Shown: positions 23,531 to 31,658 of the stretch, piece by piece | How the letters are laid out: each line of letters begins with the position of its first letter | How positions within the stretch are numbered: position 1 is the first letter of the stretch | From: CAYYTU01 sp964474655 | GTDB lineage: Bacteria; Chloroflexota; Anaerolineae; B4-G1 | Direction: 5' to 3' | NCBI GenBank assembly: GCA_964474655.1 | Contig: CAYYTU010000033.1 | Span: forward strand, 1 to 32,579 | Length of the DNA stretch: 32,579 nt | Notes under the pieces: model-generated | Told to the model about the DNA's origin: nothing | Seen by the model: only the letters and a program-made list of their open reading frames with translations | Database searches by the model: none | Program-made: the position numbers and the translations under genes

Positions 23531-23741
23531 ATGAGGTCAGCAGCCCATAAGCCGAGCGTAGACTTGCCGAACGAATGATCACTCCGATAACACGGTTGAT
23601 GCCAGAAAGATACCTTACTTTGCCCGCCAAGTCGGCGGCGATGCTTTCGCTGCTGGCTCTATGGGGGGCTATATTTTTGCTCCCTGAGCTCATACGAGCC
23701 GATCACGCAAGCAGACCAACGTTACGTTGGTCTGCTTTTTT
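23531..23741 (+). ncRNA. candidate small RNA or attenuator leader
   Basis: Region between a good promoter and a perfect intrinsic terminator. It can form several hairpins: CCGCC-AAGTC-GGCGG (about 23621-23636); GGCTC (near 23658) with GAGCC (near 23696), enclosing GGGGGC with GCTCCC; then the terminator. I do not recognise a known riboswitch, T-box or 6S signature. It lies directly before the aminotransferase gene, so it is either an independent RNA or a conditional terminator. The 81-codon frame from 23575 runs through the terminator and is not a convincing gene. Confidence 0.45.
23709..23741 (+). terminator. perfect intrinsic terminator upstream of the aminotransferase
   Basis: AAGCAGACCAACG pairs perfectly with CGTTGGTCTGCTT across a TTA loop (13 bp stem), followed by six T. 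It lies 70 bases before the ATG of the next gene on the same strand, a position typical of attenuators or of the end of a small RNA. Confidence 0.9.
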
Positions 23742-23810
23742 GTTTCGAAAGCCCACACAGACTGGGCTCCCAGAAAAATTCTTCCCACATAGACCAGCAG
23801 GAGGTAAACG

Positions 23811-25055
23811 ATGGATCTGAATATGGACCTCAACCGCGATATCCCGGTGTGCGACTGGAGTCCCTATCTCGCCTCGTGCACCGAGGAGATGAAAAGCTCC
23901 GCCATCCGCGAGCTGCTCAAGCTAACACAACAACCGGATGTCATCTCCTTCGCCGGCGGCCTACCCGCGCCGGAATTCTTCCCTATCCGAGAGGTGGGAG
24001 AGGCTTGTCGCTACATCCTCCGCGAAGATGGCGCCGAGGCGCTCCAGTACAGCGCCACCGAGGGGTATCCCCCCCTGAAGAAGTATCTCACCACCACGAT
24101 GCACAAATACGGCGTGCCAGCCAAGCCAGAAAACGTACTGCTGACCAACGGCTCTCAACAGGCCCTGGATCTGATCGGCAAGATCTTCCTCGACCCCAGC
24201 GATGTCGTGATCACCGGCCGCCCGACCTATCTGGGTGCCATTCAGGCCTGGAACGCCTATCAGGCCCGCTTCCACACGGTCAGCTTGGATGACGATGGGA
24301 TGGTAGTGGACGAGATCAAGACGGCCTACGATAAGACGGTGGACGAATCTGGTCGACCACCCAAATTCATCTACGTGCTGCCCAACTTCCACAACCCGGC
24401 CGGCACCACGTTACCCCAGGAGCGCCGCGAGCGCCTGGCGGATATCGCCACGGAACTCGATCTAGCGGTCGTCGAGGATGATCCCTACGGTCAGCTGCGC
24501 TACGAGGGCGAGGACATCCCACCCATCTGCACCTACATCCCCGAGCGCACCATCTACCTGGGCACGTTCTCCAAGATCCTGGCCCCGGGGCTGCGGCTAG
24601 GCTGGATCGTCTGTCCAGAAGTCTTGATGAAGCGCATCGTGCAGGCCAAACAAGGAGCCGATCTCCACACCGGCACCTTCGTCCAGTACATCGCCAACGA
24701 TATTTGCCAGCGCGGCTTCATCAAGCAACACGTCAAGCAGTTGCGCCAGGTCTATAAGGAGCGGCGGGACACGATGCTCGACGCGCTGACCGAGTTCTGG
24801 CCTGATAGCTGCTGCTGGACCACGCCCGAAGGCGGTCTCTTCCTCTGGGCCCGCGTGCCGGATTCGATTGATACGACGGATTTCCTGGAAAGCGCCCTGG
24901 AGGACAAGGTAGCCTACGTGCCGGGCGTCAACTTCTACCCGAACCAGGACGGCGGCCGGGACGCGATGCGCCTCAACTTCTCCTATTCGTCGCAGGACAT
25001 CATCGTCGAGGGCATTCGACGCCTGGGGTCGGCGCTGAAGAAGGCCCTAGGCTAG
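23811..25055 (+). CDS. PLP-dependent class I/II aminotransferase (2-aminoadipate transaminase/LysN-like)
   Basis: Cytoplasmic aminotransferase of 414 residues, fold type I. The Schiff-base lysine is Lys255 in GTFSKILAPGLRLGW; PNFHNPAG (Asn195) and VVEDDPYGQLRYEG (Asp224, Tyr226) contact the cofactor. The opening VISFAGGLPAPEFFP and LQYSATEGYPPLKK are typical of the LysN/aminoadipate and MocR-like aminotransferase branch, without the MocR winged helix. Substrates in this branch include 2-aminoadipate, branched-chain and aromatic amino acids, so specificity is open. AGGAGG lies six bases before the ATG. A terminator hairpin 70 bp upstream suggests control by attenuation. No lysine biosynthesis gene is nearby. 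Confidence 0.92.
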   Translation: MDLNMDLNRDIPVCDWSPYLASCTEEMKSSAIRELLKLTQQPDVISFAGGLPAPEFFPIREVGEACRYILREDGAEALQYSATEGYPPLKKYLTTTMHKYGVPAKPENVLLTNGSQQALDLIGKIFLDPSDVVITGRPTYLGAIQAWNAYQARFHTVSLDDDGMVVDEIKTAYDKTVDESGRPPKFIYVLPNFHNPAGTTLPQERRERLADIATELDLAVVEDDPYGQLRYEGEDIPPICTYIPERTIYLGTFSKILAPGLRLGWIVCPEVLMKRIVQAKQGADLHTGTFVQYIANDICQRGFIKQHVKQLRQVYKERRDTMLDALTEFWPDSCCWTTPEGGLFLWARVPDSIDTTDFLESALEDKVAYVPGVNFYPNQDGGRDAMRLNFSYSSQDIIVEGIRRLGSALKKALG

Positions 25056-25084
25056 CCTTCACGCACAAAAGCTTCTCGCGCAAC

Positions 25085-25134
25085 GTGGGAGGCATCTCCA
25101 TGGCGAACCAATCGCCGTCAGAGACGCCTCCCAC
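25085..25134. terminator. 50-bp nested hairpin between convergent genes
   Basis: GTGGGAGGCATCTC pairs with GAGACGCCTCCCAC (one mismatched pair), and GGCGA pairs with TCGCC inside the loop. It lies between the aminotransferase stop (25055) and the hisIE stop (25146). No long T run on either side, so bidirectional termination is likely but not certain. Confidence 0.5.
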
Positions 25135-25145
25135 ATCCAACACAA

Positions 25146-25772
25146 CTATCGCCGCCGGGTCAGCTCGGCCCGGACCGCATCCAGCGACAACCCTCGCGCC
25201 GCCAACAGCACCAGCAGGTGATAGATCAGATCGGCCATCTCGGCAACCAGCCGCCCGTTGCCCTGCCCCTTGGCCGCCAGGATCACCTCCATCGCCTCCT
25301 CGCCCACTTTCTTGAGGATCTCGTCCTCGCCCGCGCCCAGCAGATGCGCCGTGTAGGACCCGGCCGGGCGATTCGCCTGGCGGTCAAGGATGACGGCGAA
25401 GAGCTCGTCCAGAATGTGGGCTTCCCGGGACCCGATGTCCTCGCTCGGCTGCCCCAGGCGCCGGTAGAAGCACGAGCGCTCACCGGTGTGACAAGCCGGG
25501 CCTGCGGGATCGACCAGCACCAGCAGCGTGTCAGCGTCGCAATCGACCCGCATCTCACGCACGTTCATAAAGTTGCCCGAGGTGGCACCCTTGTGCCACA
25601 GCTCCTGGCGGCTGCGGCTCCAGAAGTGCGCCTGGCCAGTCTCCTGGGTGAGCCGCAGCGCCTCCTCGTTCATCCAGGCCACCATCAGCACCTCGCCGGT
25701 GGCGGCGTCTTGCACCACCGCCGGGATCAAGCCCCGATCGTCGAACGTCAGCTCCAGCGCGTCACACATCAT
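25146..25772 (-). CDS. hisIE: bifunctional phosphoribosyl-AMP cyclohydrolase / phosphoribosyl-ATP pyrophosphatase
   Basis: Fusion enzyme of 208 residues for steps 2 and 3 of histidine biosynthesis. The N-terminal HisI half has VLMVAWMNEEAL, FWSRSRQELWHKGATSGN, the metal site VDCDADTLL and ACHTGERSCFYR. The HisE half (about 110-205) has LDELFAVILDR, SYTAHLLGAGEDEILKKVGEEA and MADLIYHLLVLL. It is the last gene of the his cluster and overlaps the hisF end. Two adjacent ATG codons (25772 and 25769) are possible starts; GGGGGGAA precedes them. Confidence 0.96.
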   Translation of the reverse strand: MMCDALELTFDDRGLIPAVVQDAATGEVLMVAWMNEEALRLTQETGQAHFWSRSRQELWHKGATSGNFMNVREMRVDCDADTLLVLVDPAGPACHTGERSCFYRRLGQPSEDIGSREAHILDELFAVILDRQANRPAGSYTAHLLGAGEDEILKKVGEEAMEVILAAKGQGNGRLVAEMADLIYHLLVLLAARGLSLDAVRAELTRRR

Positions 25773-26547
25773 CGTTCCCCCCGGTTGTCCGCACCAGCAC
25801 GCCTCGCTCCGCCAAATAGGCCTTCACCTCGCCCACGCTCAGCACCCGGTCGTGGAAGAGCGATGCCGCCAGCGCGGCGTCGGCCCGGCCCTCAGTCAGC
25901 GCCTGGGCGAAGTGAGCCGGCTCCCCGGCGCCCCCGCTGGCGATGACGGGCACCGGCACCGCCTCGGCCACGGCCCGGGTCAGCGCCAGGTCGTAGCCCG
26001 CCAACGTCCCATCGGCGTCCATACTGGTCAGCAGCACCTCGCCGGCCCCGTGCTCGACGGCCTCGACGGCCCACTCGAGCGCATCCCGCCCCGTCGGCGT
26101 GCGCCCGCCGCTGATGTAGACCTCCCAGCGGGGCGGATCCTCGGCCACGCGCTTGGCGTCGATGGCCACGACGACACACTGGCTGCCGAAGCGCCGGGCG
26201 GCCTCGGTCAGCAGCGTGGGGTCGCGGACTGCGGCCGAGTTGATGCTCACCTTGTCCGCCCCGGCCAGCAAAAGCGCACGCACGTCCTCGACACTGCGCA
26301 CGCCGCCGCCGACAGTGAAGGGCATAAAGACCTCGACGGCCACCTGGCGCACCACGTCCAGCGTCGTGGCGTGCCCCTCCGGCGTGGCCGAGATATCGAG
26401 AAAGACCAGCTCGTCAGCCCCCTCGGCGTCGTAGAGCCGGGCGTTCTCCACCGGGTCGCCGGCATCACGCAGGTTGACGAAGTTGACGCCCTTGACCACG
26501 CGTCCACCCTTTACATCCAGACAAGGAATGATCCGTTTAGCCAGCAT
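25762..26547 (-). CDS. hisF: imidazole glycerol phosphate synthase, cyclase subunit
   Basis: TIM-barrel subunit of 261 residues that uses ammonia from HisH to form imidazole glycerol phosphate and AICAR. The start MLAKRIIPCLDVKGGRVVKG is classical, with catalytic Asp11; the second catalytic residue is Asp130 in VVVAIDAKR. Phosphate-binding segments TVGGGVRS, ADKVSINS and VIASGGAG are present. ATG 26547 is chosen over an in-frame start 15 bases upstream because it matches the family and has GGAGG eight bases before it. The gene overlaps hisA by 11 bases and hisIE by several. Confidence 0.97.
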   Translation of the reverse strand: MLAKRIIPCLDVKGGRVVKGVNFVNLRDAGDPVENARLYDAEGADELVFLDISATPEGHATTLDVVRQVAVEVFMPFTVGGGVRSVEDVRALLLAGADKVSINSAAVRDPTLLTEAARRFGSQCVVVAIDAKRVAEDPPRWEVYISGGRTPTGRDALEWAVEAVEHGAGEVLLTSMDADGTLAGYDLALTRAVAEAVPVPVIASGGAGEPAHFAQALTEGRADAALAASLFHDRVLSVGEVKAYLAERGVLVRTTGGNDDV

Positions 26548-27307
26548 TCGTGTCACCTCCACTCAGTTGTACCGCATCCTCCAGGGCGATCTGCCCTTCG
26601 TAGAGCGCCCGCCCGATGATGACGCCGTTCAGGCCCGCTTCGTAAGTCCGGCGGACGTCCGCCAGGCTGGATACGCCGCCGGAGGCGATCACGTTCAGGC
26701 CCGTCGCCCGGGCCAGGTGCACCGTCGCCTCCAGGTTGAGCCCACGCTCCATCCCATCGCGGGCCACGTCGGTGAAGATGAGCCAGCGGATGCCCCTCGC
26801 GGCCCAGCACTGCGCCAGCTCGAGCGCCGTGACGGACGCATCCTGCTGCCAGCCGTGCGTCTGGACCTCGCCGTCGCGGGCGTCGATCCCGATAGCCACG
26901 CGCTGCGGCCCGAAGGTCTCCAGCGCCGCCTCGACCAGCGTCGGGTTCTGCACCGCCGCCGTGCCCAGCACCACGCGGCGCACGCCCAACGTCAACGCCC
27001 GCTCAACCCCGTCGAGGTCGCGCAGCCCGCCGCCGAACTGCACCCGCAGCTCGGGCATATGCGCCAGGATGCGCTCCAGCGCCTCCAGGTTCGCCCGGCT
27101 GCGCTCGCCGAAGGCGCCGTCCAGGTTGACGACGTGGAGCCATTCGGCCCCGGCCCGTCGCCAGCGTCGCGCCACCGGCAGCGGATCGTCGGCGTACGCC
27201 GTCTCCCGGTCGGGATCGCCCTGCTTCAGGCGCACCACGCGCCCGCGCCGCAAATCGATCGCCGGATAGACGTGCCACATTCTACGATCGTCCATGTTCT
27301 CCCTCAT
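26537..27307 (-). CDS. hisA: ProFAR isomerase
   Basis: 1-(5-phosphoribosyl)-5-[(5-phosphoribosylamino)methylideneamino]imidazole-4-carboxamide isomerase, 256 residues as annotated. The catalytic pair is visible as Asp18 in YPAIDLRRG and Asp142 in GIDARDG; VQFGGGLR, VVLGTAA, IFTDVARDGM and VIASGGVSS are the expected barrel loops. The first ATG overlaps the hisH stop (ATGA). Starts at 27295 (after GGGAG) or 27280 (MWHVYPAID) would give products nearer the usual length, so the first few residues are uncertain. Confidence 0.96.
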   Translation of the reverse strand: MRENMDDRRMWHVYPAIDLRRGRVVRLKQGDPDRETAYADDPLPVARRWRRAGAEWLHVVNLDGAFGERSRANLEALERILAHMPELRVQFGGGLRDLDGVERALTLGVRRVVLGTAAVQNPTLVEAALETFGPQRVAIGIDARDGEVQTHGWQQDASVTALELAQCWAARGIRWLIFTDVARDGMERGLNLEATVHLARATGLNVIASGGVSSLADVRRTYEAGLNGVIIGRALYEGQIALEDAVQLSGGDTNAG

Positions 27308-27921
27308 CTCACTCGCTCGACGAAGTTACGCAGGATGCGCAACCCCACCTGCTGGCTCTTCTCCGGATGGAATTGCACGCCGTAGATCCGCCCCCGTCCC
27401 ACGACCGAGGCGAACGGCCCGCCGTAATCCGTGGCGGCAAGCACGTGCTCCTCCCGCGGCTCGCAGTAGTAGGCGTGGTTGAAGTAGGCCCACGCGCCCG
27501 GCGGCAGGTCGTGAAACAGCGGCGTCTTCACCGTCGGCTCGATCTGGTTCCAGCCCGTGTGCGGGATCTTGAGCCCCTGGGCCGCGAGCGCGTCGGGAAA
27601 GCGGACCACGCGTCCGGGCAGAAGCCCCAGCCCGGTGTGACGCCCCAGCTCCTCGCCCTCCTCGAAGAGCACCTGCATCCCAACGCAGATGCCCAGCAGC
27701 GGCTGACCGCGCTCGACCGCCGCCAGCAACGGGTCGATCAGCTCGGCGCGGCGTAGCCCGGCCATACAGTCGCCGAACGCGCCGACGCCCGGCATCACCA
27801 GCTTCTCGGCATCGGCGATGGGCGCCGGCTCGCGGGCCAGCGCTACGTCGGCCTCGACGGTCGTCAGCGCCTTGTGGACGGAACGCACATTTCCGGCCCC
27901 ATAATCGATCAGCGCGATCAT
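27304..27921 (-). CDS. hisH: imidazole glycerol phosphate synthase, glutaminase subunit
   Basis: Class I glutamine amidotransferase of 205 residues that feeds ammonia to HisF. The start IALIDYGAGNVRSV and MPGVGAFGDCM are typical. The catalytic triad is Cys79 in LLGICVGMQ, His185 and Glu187 in GVQFHPEKS. IPHTGWNQI and FNHAYYCEP are conserved HisH segments. It overlaps both hisB (four bases) and hisA (four bases), indicating tight translational coupling. Confidence 0.97.
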   Translation of the reverse strand: MIALIDYGAGNVRSVHKALTTVEADVALAREPAPIADAEKLVMPGVGAFGDCMAGLRRAELIDPLLAAVERGQPLLGICVGMQVLFEEGEELGRHTGLGLLPGRVVRFPDALAAQGLKIPHTGWNQIEPTVKTPLFHDLPPGAWAYFNHAYYCEPREEHVLAATDYGGPFASVVGRGRIYGVQFHPEKSQQVGLRILRNFVERVR

Positions 27922-28526
27922 AGCGTCCCCTTCGTCGATGGCACGGCGTCGCTGCGCCGCGATTCGATCCGCGTGGCGGCGTCCAGCGCGCGGCCCAGAG
28001 CCTTGAAGAGCGCCTCGGCCTTATGGTGATCGTCGCGCCCGTAGAGGACGCGGGCGTGGAGATTCGCCCGCGCGGTCACCGCGAACGAGTGGAGCACGTG
28101 CGGAATCAGCGTCACTGGCAGGCCGCCGACGGTCGGCCCGGCCCAGTCGATCTCGGACACGGCGTAGGGCCGCCCGGAGAGATCGACGGCCACAAAGGCC
28201 AGCGCCTCATCCATCGGCACGTAGGCCGAGCCGATGCGCACGATGCCGCGCCGGTCGTCCAGCGCCTGATCGAAGGCCTGGCCCAGCGTCAGGGCCACGT
28301 CCTCCACGGTGTGATGGGGATCGACGTGCAGATCCCCGCTCGCCTCCACCGTCAGATCGAACAGGCCGTGGACGGCCACGTGGGCCAACATATGATCCAG
28401 AAACCCGACGCCCGTCGCCACGTCGTGCTCGCCGGTGCCGTCCAGCGCCAGCGAGACGTTGACCGCCGTCTCCCGCGTCGCCCGCTCGACGTCTGCTACA
28501 CGGCGAGAAATCTTCTTATCTGTCAT
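27918..28526 (-). CDS. hisB: imidazoleglycerol-phosphate dehydratase
   Basis: Monofunctional HisB of 202 residues, without a phosphatase domain. It dehydrates imidazole glycerol phosphate to imidazole acetol phosphate. Metal-binding motifs HHTVED and DHHKAEA are present, together with GVGFLDHML, GSAYVPMDEAL and VDLSGRP. The histidinol-phosphate phosphatase step is therefore encoded elsewhere. GAGGGAC lies about seven bases before the ATG. It is separated from hisC by 183 bp of repeat-bearing DNA. Confidence 0.97.
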   Translation of the reverse strand: MTDKKISRRVADVERATRETAVNVSLALDGTGEHDVATGVGFLDHMLAHVAVHGLFDLTVEASGDLHVDPHHTVEDVALTLGQAFDQALDDRRGIVRIGSAYVPMDEALAFVAVDLSGRPYAVSEIDWAGPTVGGLPVTLIPHVLHSFAVTARANLHARVLYGRDDHHKAEALFKALGRALDAATRIESRRSDAVPSTKGTL

Positions 28527-28560
28527 AGGTTTTGTCCCTCATAATGTAATGGTGCGTTTC

Positions 28561-28677
28561 AAATGAATTGGGGCACGGTCGGGAGACCGGCCCCAGCGGG
28601 CAAAAAAGAGTAGTAGGCGCTTCAGCGCCGTTAGAAAATTGCAAACAAACAATAGCCCAAGCAGCGCTCACCAAACT
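28561..28677. repeat. dispersed repeat, copy C (modules 1, 2 and 3)
   Basis: Located between hisC and hisB. Module 1 (28561-28611) matches the copy inside the histidine kinase tail; module 2 (28610-28635) is a 26-bp exact match to 31659-31684 with the stem GGCGC-TTCA-GCGCC; module 3 AGCAGCGCTCAC (from 28660) matches 1293-1304. It interrupts an otherwise compact his gene order. Confidence 0.8.
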
Positions 28678-28709
28678 GACCTGCGCCTCCGTCACGCTAT
28701 GCCCTTGCG

Positions 28710-29792
28710 TTAACCGATCTCTCGTAGCGCCGTCAGCAAAGCCTCGTTCTGCTCCGGCGTCCCCACGCTGATGCGGATGTAGTCTTTCATTCGAGGGCTA
28801 GAGAAGCCGCGGATCAGGATGCCGCGCTGCTCCAGTCCCTCGATGATCGCCTCGGGCCGGCGCCCCTCCACGCGGCAGAGCACAAAGTTGGTCTGGCTGG
28901 GCAGCGGCTCCAGCCCGGGGAGCGAGCTCAACGCATCCCGCAGCCGCTCCCGCTCGGCGACCAGCTGCGCCACCCGGGCCTGGGCCTCCTCCAGATGCTC
29001 CAGCGTCGCCAGCGCCGCGGCCAACACGGCGGCGTTGACGTTGTACGGCGCGCGGATCCGCTCCATCTGCTCGGCCAGCCGTGGCGTCAGCAGCAGATAC
29101 CCCAGCCGCAGCCCGGCCATCCCGGCCCATTTACTGAAGGTGCGGATGACGGCCAGGTTCTCGTGCGTCTCCAGAAGCGGCACGGCGCTCTCGCCGCCGA
29201 ACTCAATGTAAGCCTCATCGACCGCCACCATCAGCGGCAGTGCCAGCAGTCTTTCGATCACCGGCAAGGGAATGGCCTGAGCGCCGGGGTTGCCCGGCGA
29301 GACGAGAAACAGCAGGCGCGGCTCGTGCTCGCTGCTCCGGACCGCCGTCTCAATAGCCGCCACATCCACGGAGAAATCCTCGTGGCACGGTACAGGCAGC
29401 ACCCGGCAGCGGTTGACGCGGGCGTAGAACTGATACATACTAAAGGTCGGCGGGCAGGTGACCACAGTCTGGCCCGGCTCGACGAGCAGGCGCATCAACA
29501 GGTCGATCAGCTCGTCGGCGCCGTTGCCCAGCACCACCTGCTCCGGGCCGACACCGGCGTACCGCGCCAGGGCCTCCTGCAAAGGGGCATAGTCCGGGTA
29601 GAAGCCATACGCGTCGTACTCGGCCATCGCCTGCACCGCCGCGGGCAACGGCCCCAGGGGATACTCATTGGCGTTCAGGCGGATCAGCTCCTGGACCGCC
29701 ACGCCGGCGCGGGCGGCGATGGCCTCTAAATCCGGCGGGGTGTAGGGTTCGATAGCGTCGAGATAGGGATGAGCAAGTTCGATTCTGGACAT
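28710..29792 (-). CDS. hisC: histidinol-phosphate aminotransferase
   Basis: PLP enzyme of 360 residues, normal for HisC. It converts imidazole acetol phosphate to histidinol phosphate. Landmarks are LNANEYPLGP (39-48), VLGNGADELIDLL, the cofactor contact DEAYIEF (Asp192, Tyr195) and the Schiff-base lysine Lys221 in RTFSKWAGMAGLRLGY. The C-terminal arginine site FVLCRV and RGILIRGF are also in place. It starts four bases after the hisD stop, so the two are co-transcribed. Confidence 0.96.
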   Translation of the reverse strand: MSRIELAHPYLDAIEPYTPPDLEAIAARAGVAVQELIRLNANEYPLGPLPAAVQAMAEYDAYGFYPDYAPLQEALARYAGVGPEQVVLGNGADELIDLLMRLLVEPGQTVVTCPPTFSMYQFYARVNRCRVLPVPCHEDFSVDVAAIETAVRSSEHEPRLLFLVSPGNPGAQAIPLPVIERLLALPLMVAVDEAYIEFGGESAVPLLETHENLAVIRTFSKWAGMAGLRLGYLLLTPRLAEQMERIRAPYNVNAAVLAAALATLEHLEEAQARVAQLVAERERLRDALSSLPGLEPLPSQTNFVLCRVEGRRPEAIIEGLEQRGILIRGFSSPRMKDYIRISVGTPEQNEALLTALREIG

Positions 29793-29796
29793 TGTC

Positions 29797-31146
29797 TTAT
29801 GCCTCCTCCGATGATAAGCGGGCGGTCGCGGCGCCGGCGTGCGCCGTGAGCGATTCGGCCTCGGCGATGGATTCGGCCGCCGGGGCGATCTGCGCCGCCG
29901 TCTCCGCGTCCAACCCGATGACGTTGAGCACCTTGACGAAATCGAGCACGTTGACGGGCGAGGTGAAGCGGGCTGTGCCGCCGGTCGGCATCACGTGGCT
30001 CGGCCCAGCGACGTAATCACCCAGCACCTCGAACGAGTGCTCGCTCAGGAACAACCCGCCGGCGTTCCGAATCTTCGCGGCCCAGGCCCTCGGCTCCTCG
30101 ACCGAGAGGCAGAGGTGTTCCGGGGCGAAGGCATCGGCCAGCCGAACCGCCGTCGCCAGGTCCGGCGTGAGGAGGATGCCGCCCTGCCCCGCCAGCGCCT
30201 TCGCGATGATCGCTTCTCGACTGAGACACACCAGCTGACAGGCGACCTCGTCCTGCACCGCCTCCGCCAGCTGCCGGGAGGGCGTGAGCAGGATGGCGGT
30301 GGCGAGCACGTCGTGCTCCGCCTGGGCCAGCAGATCGGCAGCGACCCAGGCCGGGTTGGCCGAATCGTCGGCCACGACCACCGTCTCCGTCGGGCCGTAC
30401 AGACCATCCAGCCCCACCTGACCGTAGACCTGTCGCTTGGCGACGGTGGTGAACAGCCCACCCGCGCCGACGATTTTGTCCACGCGGGGTACGCTGGCGG
30501 TGCCGTAGGCCAGCGCCGCGACGGCCTGGGCGCCGCCCACGCGGAAGAGCCGGTCGATCCCGACGATGTGAGCTGCGGCCAGGGTGACGTCGGGCACGCG
30601 GCCATCGGGCTGGCCGGGCGGCGTGCAGACGATCACCTCGTCCACGCCAGCCACCTGGGCCGGGATGGCCGTCATCAGCAGCGACGAGGGCAGCGGCGCG
30701 GTCCCGCCGGGCACGTAGACGCCCACGCGCTCCAACGGCGTCACGCGCTGCCCGAGCGTGCCGCCCATCGCGTCCGTCTCCCAGGAGAGCGCGTCAATCG
30801 GCTGGCGAGCGTGGAAATCCCGCACGCGCTCGGCGGCCAGCGCCAGCGCCTCGCGCAGCTCGGGCCGGAGCGCCTCGTAGGCCGCCTCCCAGGCCGTGGG
30901 CGGCACCTCGAGCTCGCCCAGCATCAGGTCATCGACGCGGGCGGTCCAATCGCGCAGCGCGTCGTCGCCGCACTGCCGCACGTCGGCCCGGATGCGAGCC
31001 ACGGCCTCCTCTGGCGTCAGATCCTCGCCGAAGACGCGCCGGATGCCCTCGCGCACGGCTTCGGGCACCTCGTCCAGCACCAGCATATCCCGCCGCTGCA
31101 ACACGGTCCGCCGCGCTTCCTCCAAGTCCTCATAAATCGTCAGCAT
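29797..31146 (-). CDS. hisD: histidinol dehydrogenase
   Basis: Zinc enzyme of 449 residues that oxidises histidinol to histidine using NAD. Zinc ligands fit the family spacing: Gln275 and His278 (AQAEHD), Asp377 (GDYVAGPSH) and His436 near the C-terminus. The catalytic pair Glu343-His344 is in FAPEHLCLS. YVPGGTAPLPSSLLM and GPTETVVVAD are conserved nucleotide-site segments. AGGAG lies five bases before the ATG. The gene follows hisG only after 648 bp of non-coding DNA that is rich in hairpins, so it may have its own promoter. Confidence 0.97.
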   Translation of the reverse strand: MLTIYEDLEEARRTVLQRRDMLVLDEVPEAVREGIRRVFGEDLTPEEAVARIRADVRQCGDDALRDWTARVDDLMLGELEVPPTAWEAAYEALRPELREALALAAERVRDFHARQPIDALSWETDAMGGTLGQRVTPLERVGVYVPGGTAPLPSSLLMTAIPAQVAGVDEVIVCTPPGQPDGRVPDVTLAAAHIVGIDRLFRVGGAQAVAALAYGTASVPRVDKIVGAGGLFTTVAKRQVYGQVGLDGLYGPTETVVVADDSANPAWVAADLLAQAEHDVLATAILLTPSRQLAEAVQDEVACQLVCLSREAIIAKALAGQGGILLTPDLATAVRLADAFAPEHLCLSVEEPRAWAAKIRNAGGLFLSEHSFEVLGDYVAGPSHVMPTGGTARFTSPVNVLDFVKVLNVIGLDAETAAQIAPAAESIAEAESLTAHAGAATARLSSEEA

Positions 31147-31193
31147 CTTTTCTCCTCTTAGCTTTCACAGAAAACGGATTTGGCTTCATCTGC

Positions 31194-31295
31194 GCACCGG
31201 CCTGACATCGGTGCCACAGCGGGCACGACACCTCGTGGCCCGATGTGGCAAGAGCCGGTGCTGGGAAACTTCAACGACGAGAAATCCCAGCACCG
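31194..31295 (-). promoter_or_regulatory. hairpin-rich leader upstream of hisD
   Basis: Three hairpins are visible within about 100 bases. CGGTGCTGGGA/TCCCAGCACCG is a perfect 11-bp stem (31256-31266 with 31285-31295). A long stem spans 31213-31249 (GCCACA...TGTGGC, with ACGA/TCGT inside). GCACCG/CGGTGC pairs 31194-31199 with 31209-31214. ACATCGG (31205-31211) could instead pair with CCGATGT (31240-31246), which competes with the second and third stems. No His-rich leader peptide or full T-box motif was found. Confidence 0.4.
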
Positions 31296-31432
31296 TCTGT
31301 TTCGTGCTACGTCCCCACAGGGGAACGGCGGTGCGGCCTTAGAAAACGGAAATAGTTTTTGGACCCAACTTGAGCCACTAAACATTCCCTGGCCCTATAA
31401 CGAGACGTCAGTGAAATTGATCCGTTGATCGT

Positions 31433-31496
31433 CACCCTGAGCCTATCGAAGGATGACGACTTGGCAAAAATCTCCCCCTTCGACAGGTTCAGGGTG
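31433..31496. repeat. inverted repeat of the CACCCTGA...TCGAAGG type
   Basis: CACCCTGAGCCTATCGAAGG (31433-31452) and CCTTCGACAGGTTCAGGGTG (31477-31496) are inverted copies matching at 18 of 20 positions around a 24-base spacer. Palindromes of this sequence are widely dispersed in many bacterial genomes, so this is probably a REP-like element rather than a his-specific site. Confidence 0.75.
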
Positions 31497-31658
31497 CTTG
31501 CGGCATCGAAGGCTCGTTAAAGAAAAGTGGCAACCTAACCCTCCGAGATTCTGAACCAAGCCCTCAATTCGCTAGTTTCCCCATTCGCTGTAGTTCCCTA
31601 CGCAGGATTCCCCCCAAACACTCCGAGCGCCATCACGCTCCACAACGAGTATATGCTC

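Noticed and set aside
22993..23550. 185-codon plus-strand frame overlapping the LysM gene end
   Set aside because: Out of frame with the LysM protein, basic low-complexity composition, no domain and no ribosome-binding site.
23575..23820. 81-codon frame with a hydrophobic stretch before the aminotransferase
   Set aside because: It runs through a perfect intrinsic terminator and into the next gene's start; no Shine-Dalgarno and no codon run typical of an attenuation leader peptide.
29839..31161. 440-codon plus-strand frame
   Set aside because: Antisense to hisD, which has all zinc and catalytic residues.
31147..31434. T-box riboswitch for histidine upstream of hisD
   Set aside because: Only a partial TGGCACCG match was found; the full conserved T-box sequence, a specifier loop and a clear terminator are missing.
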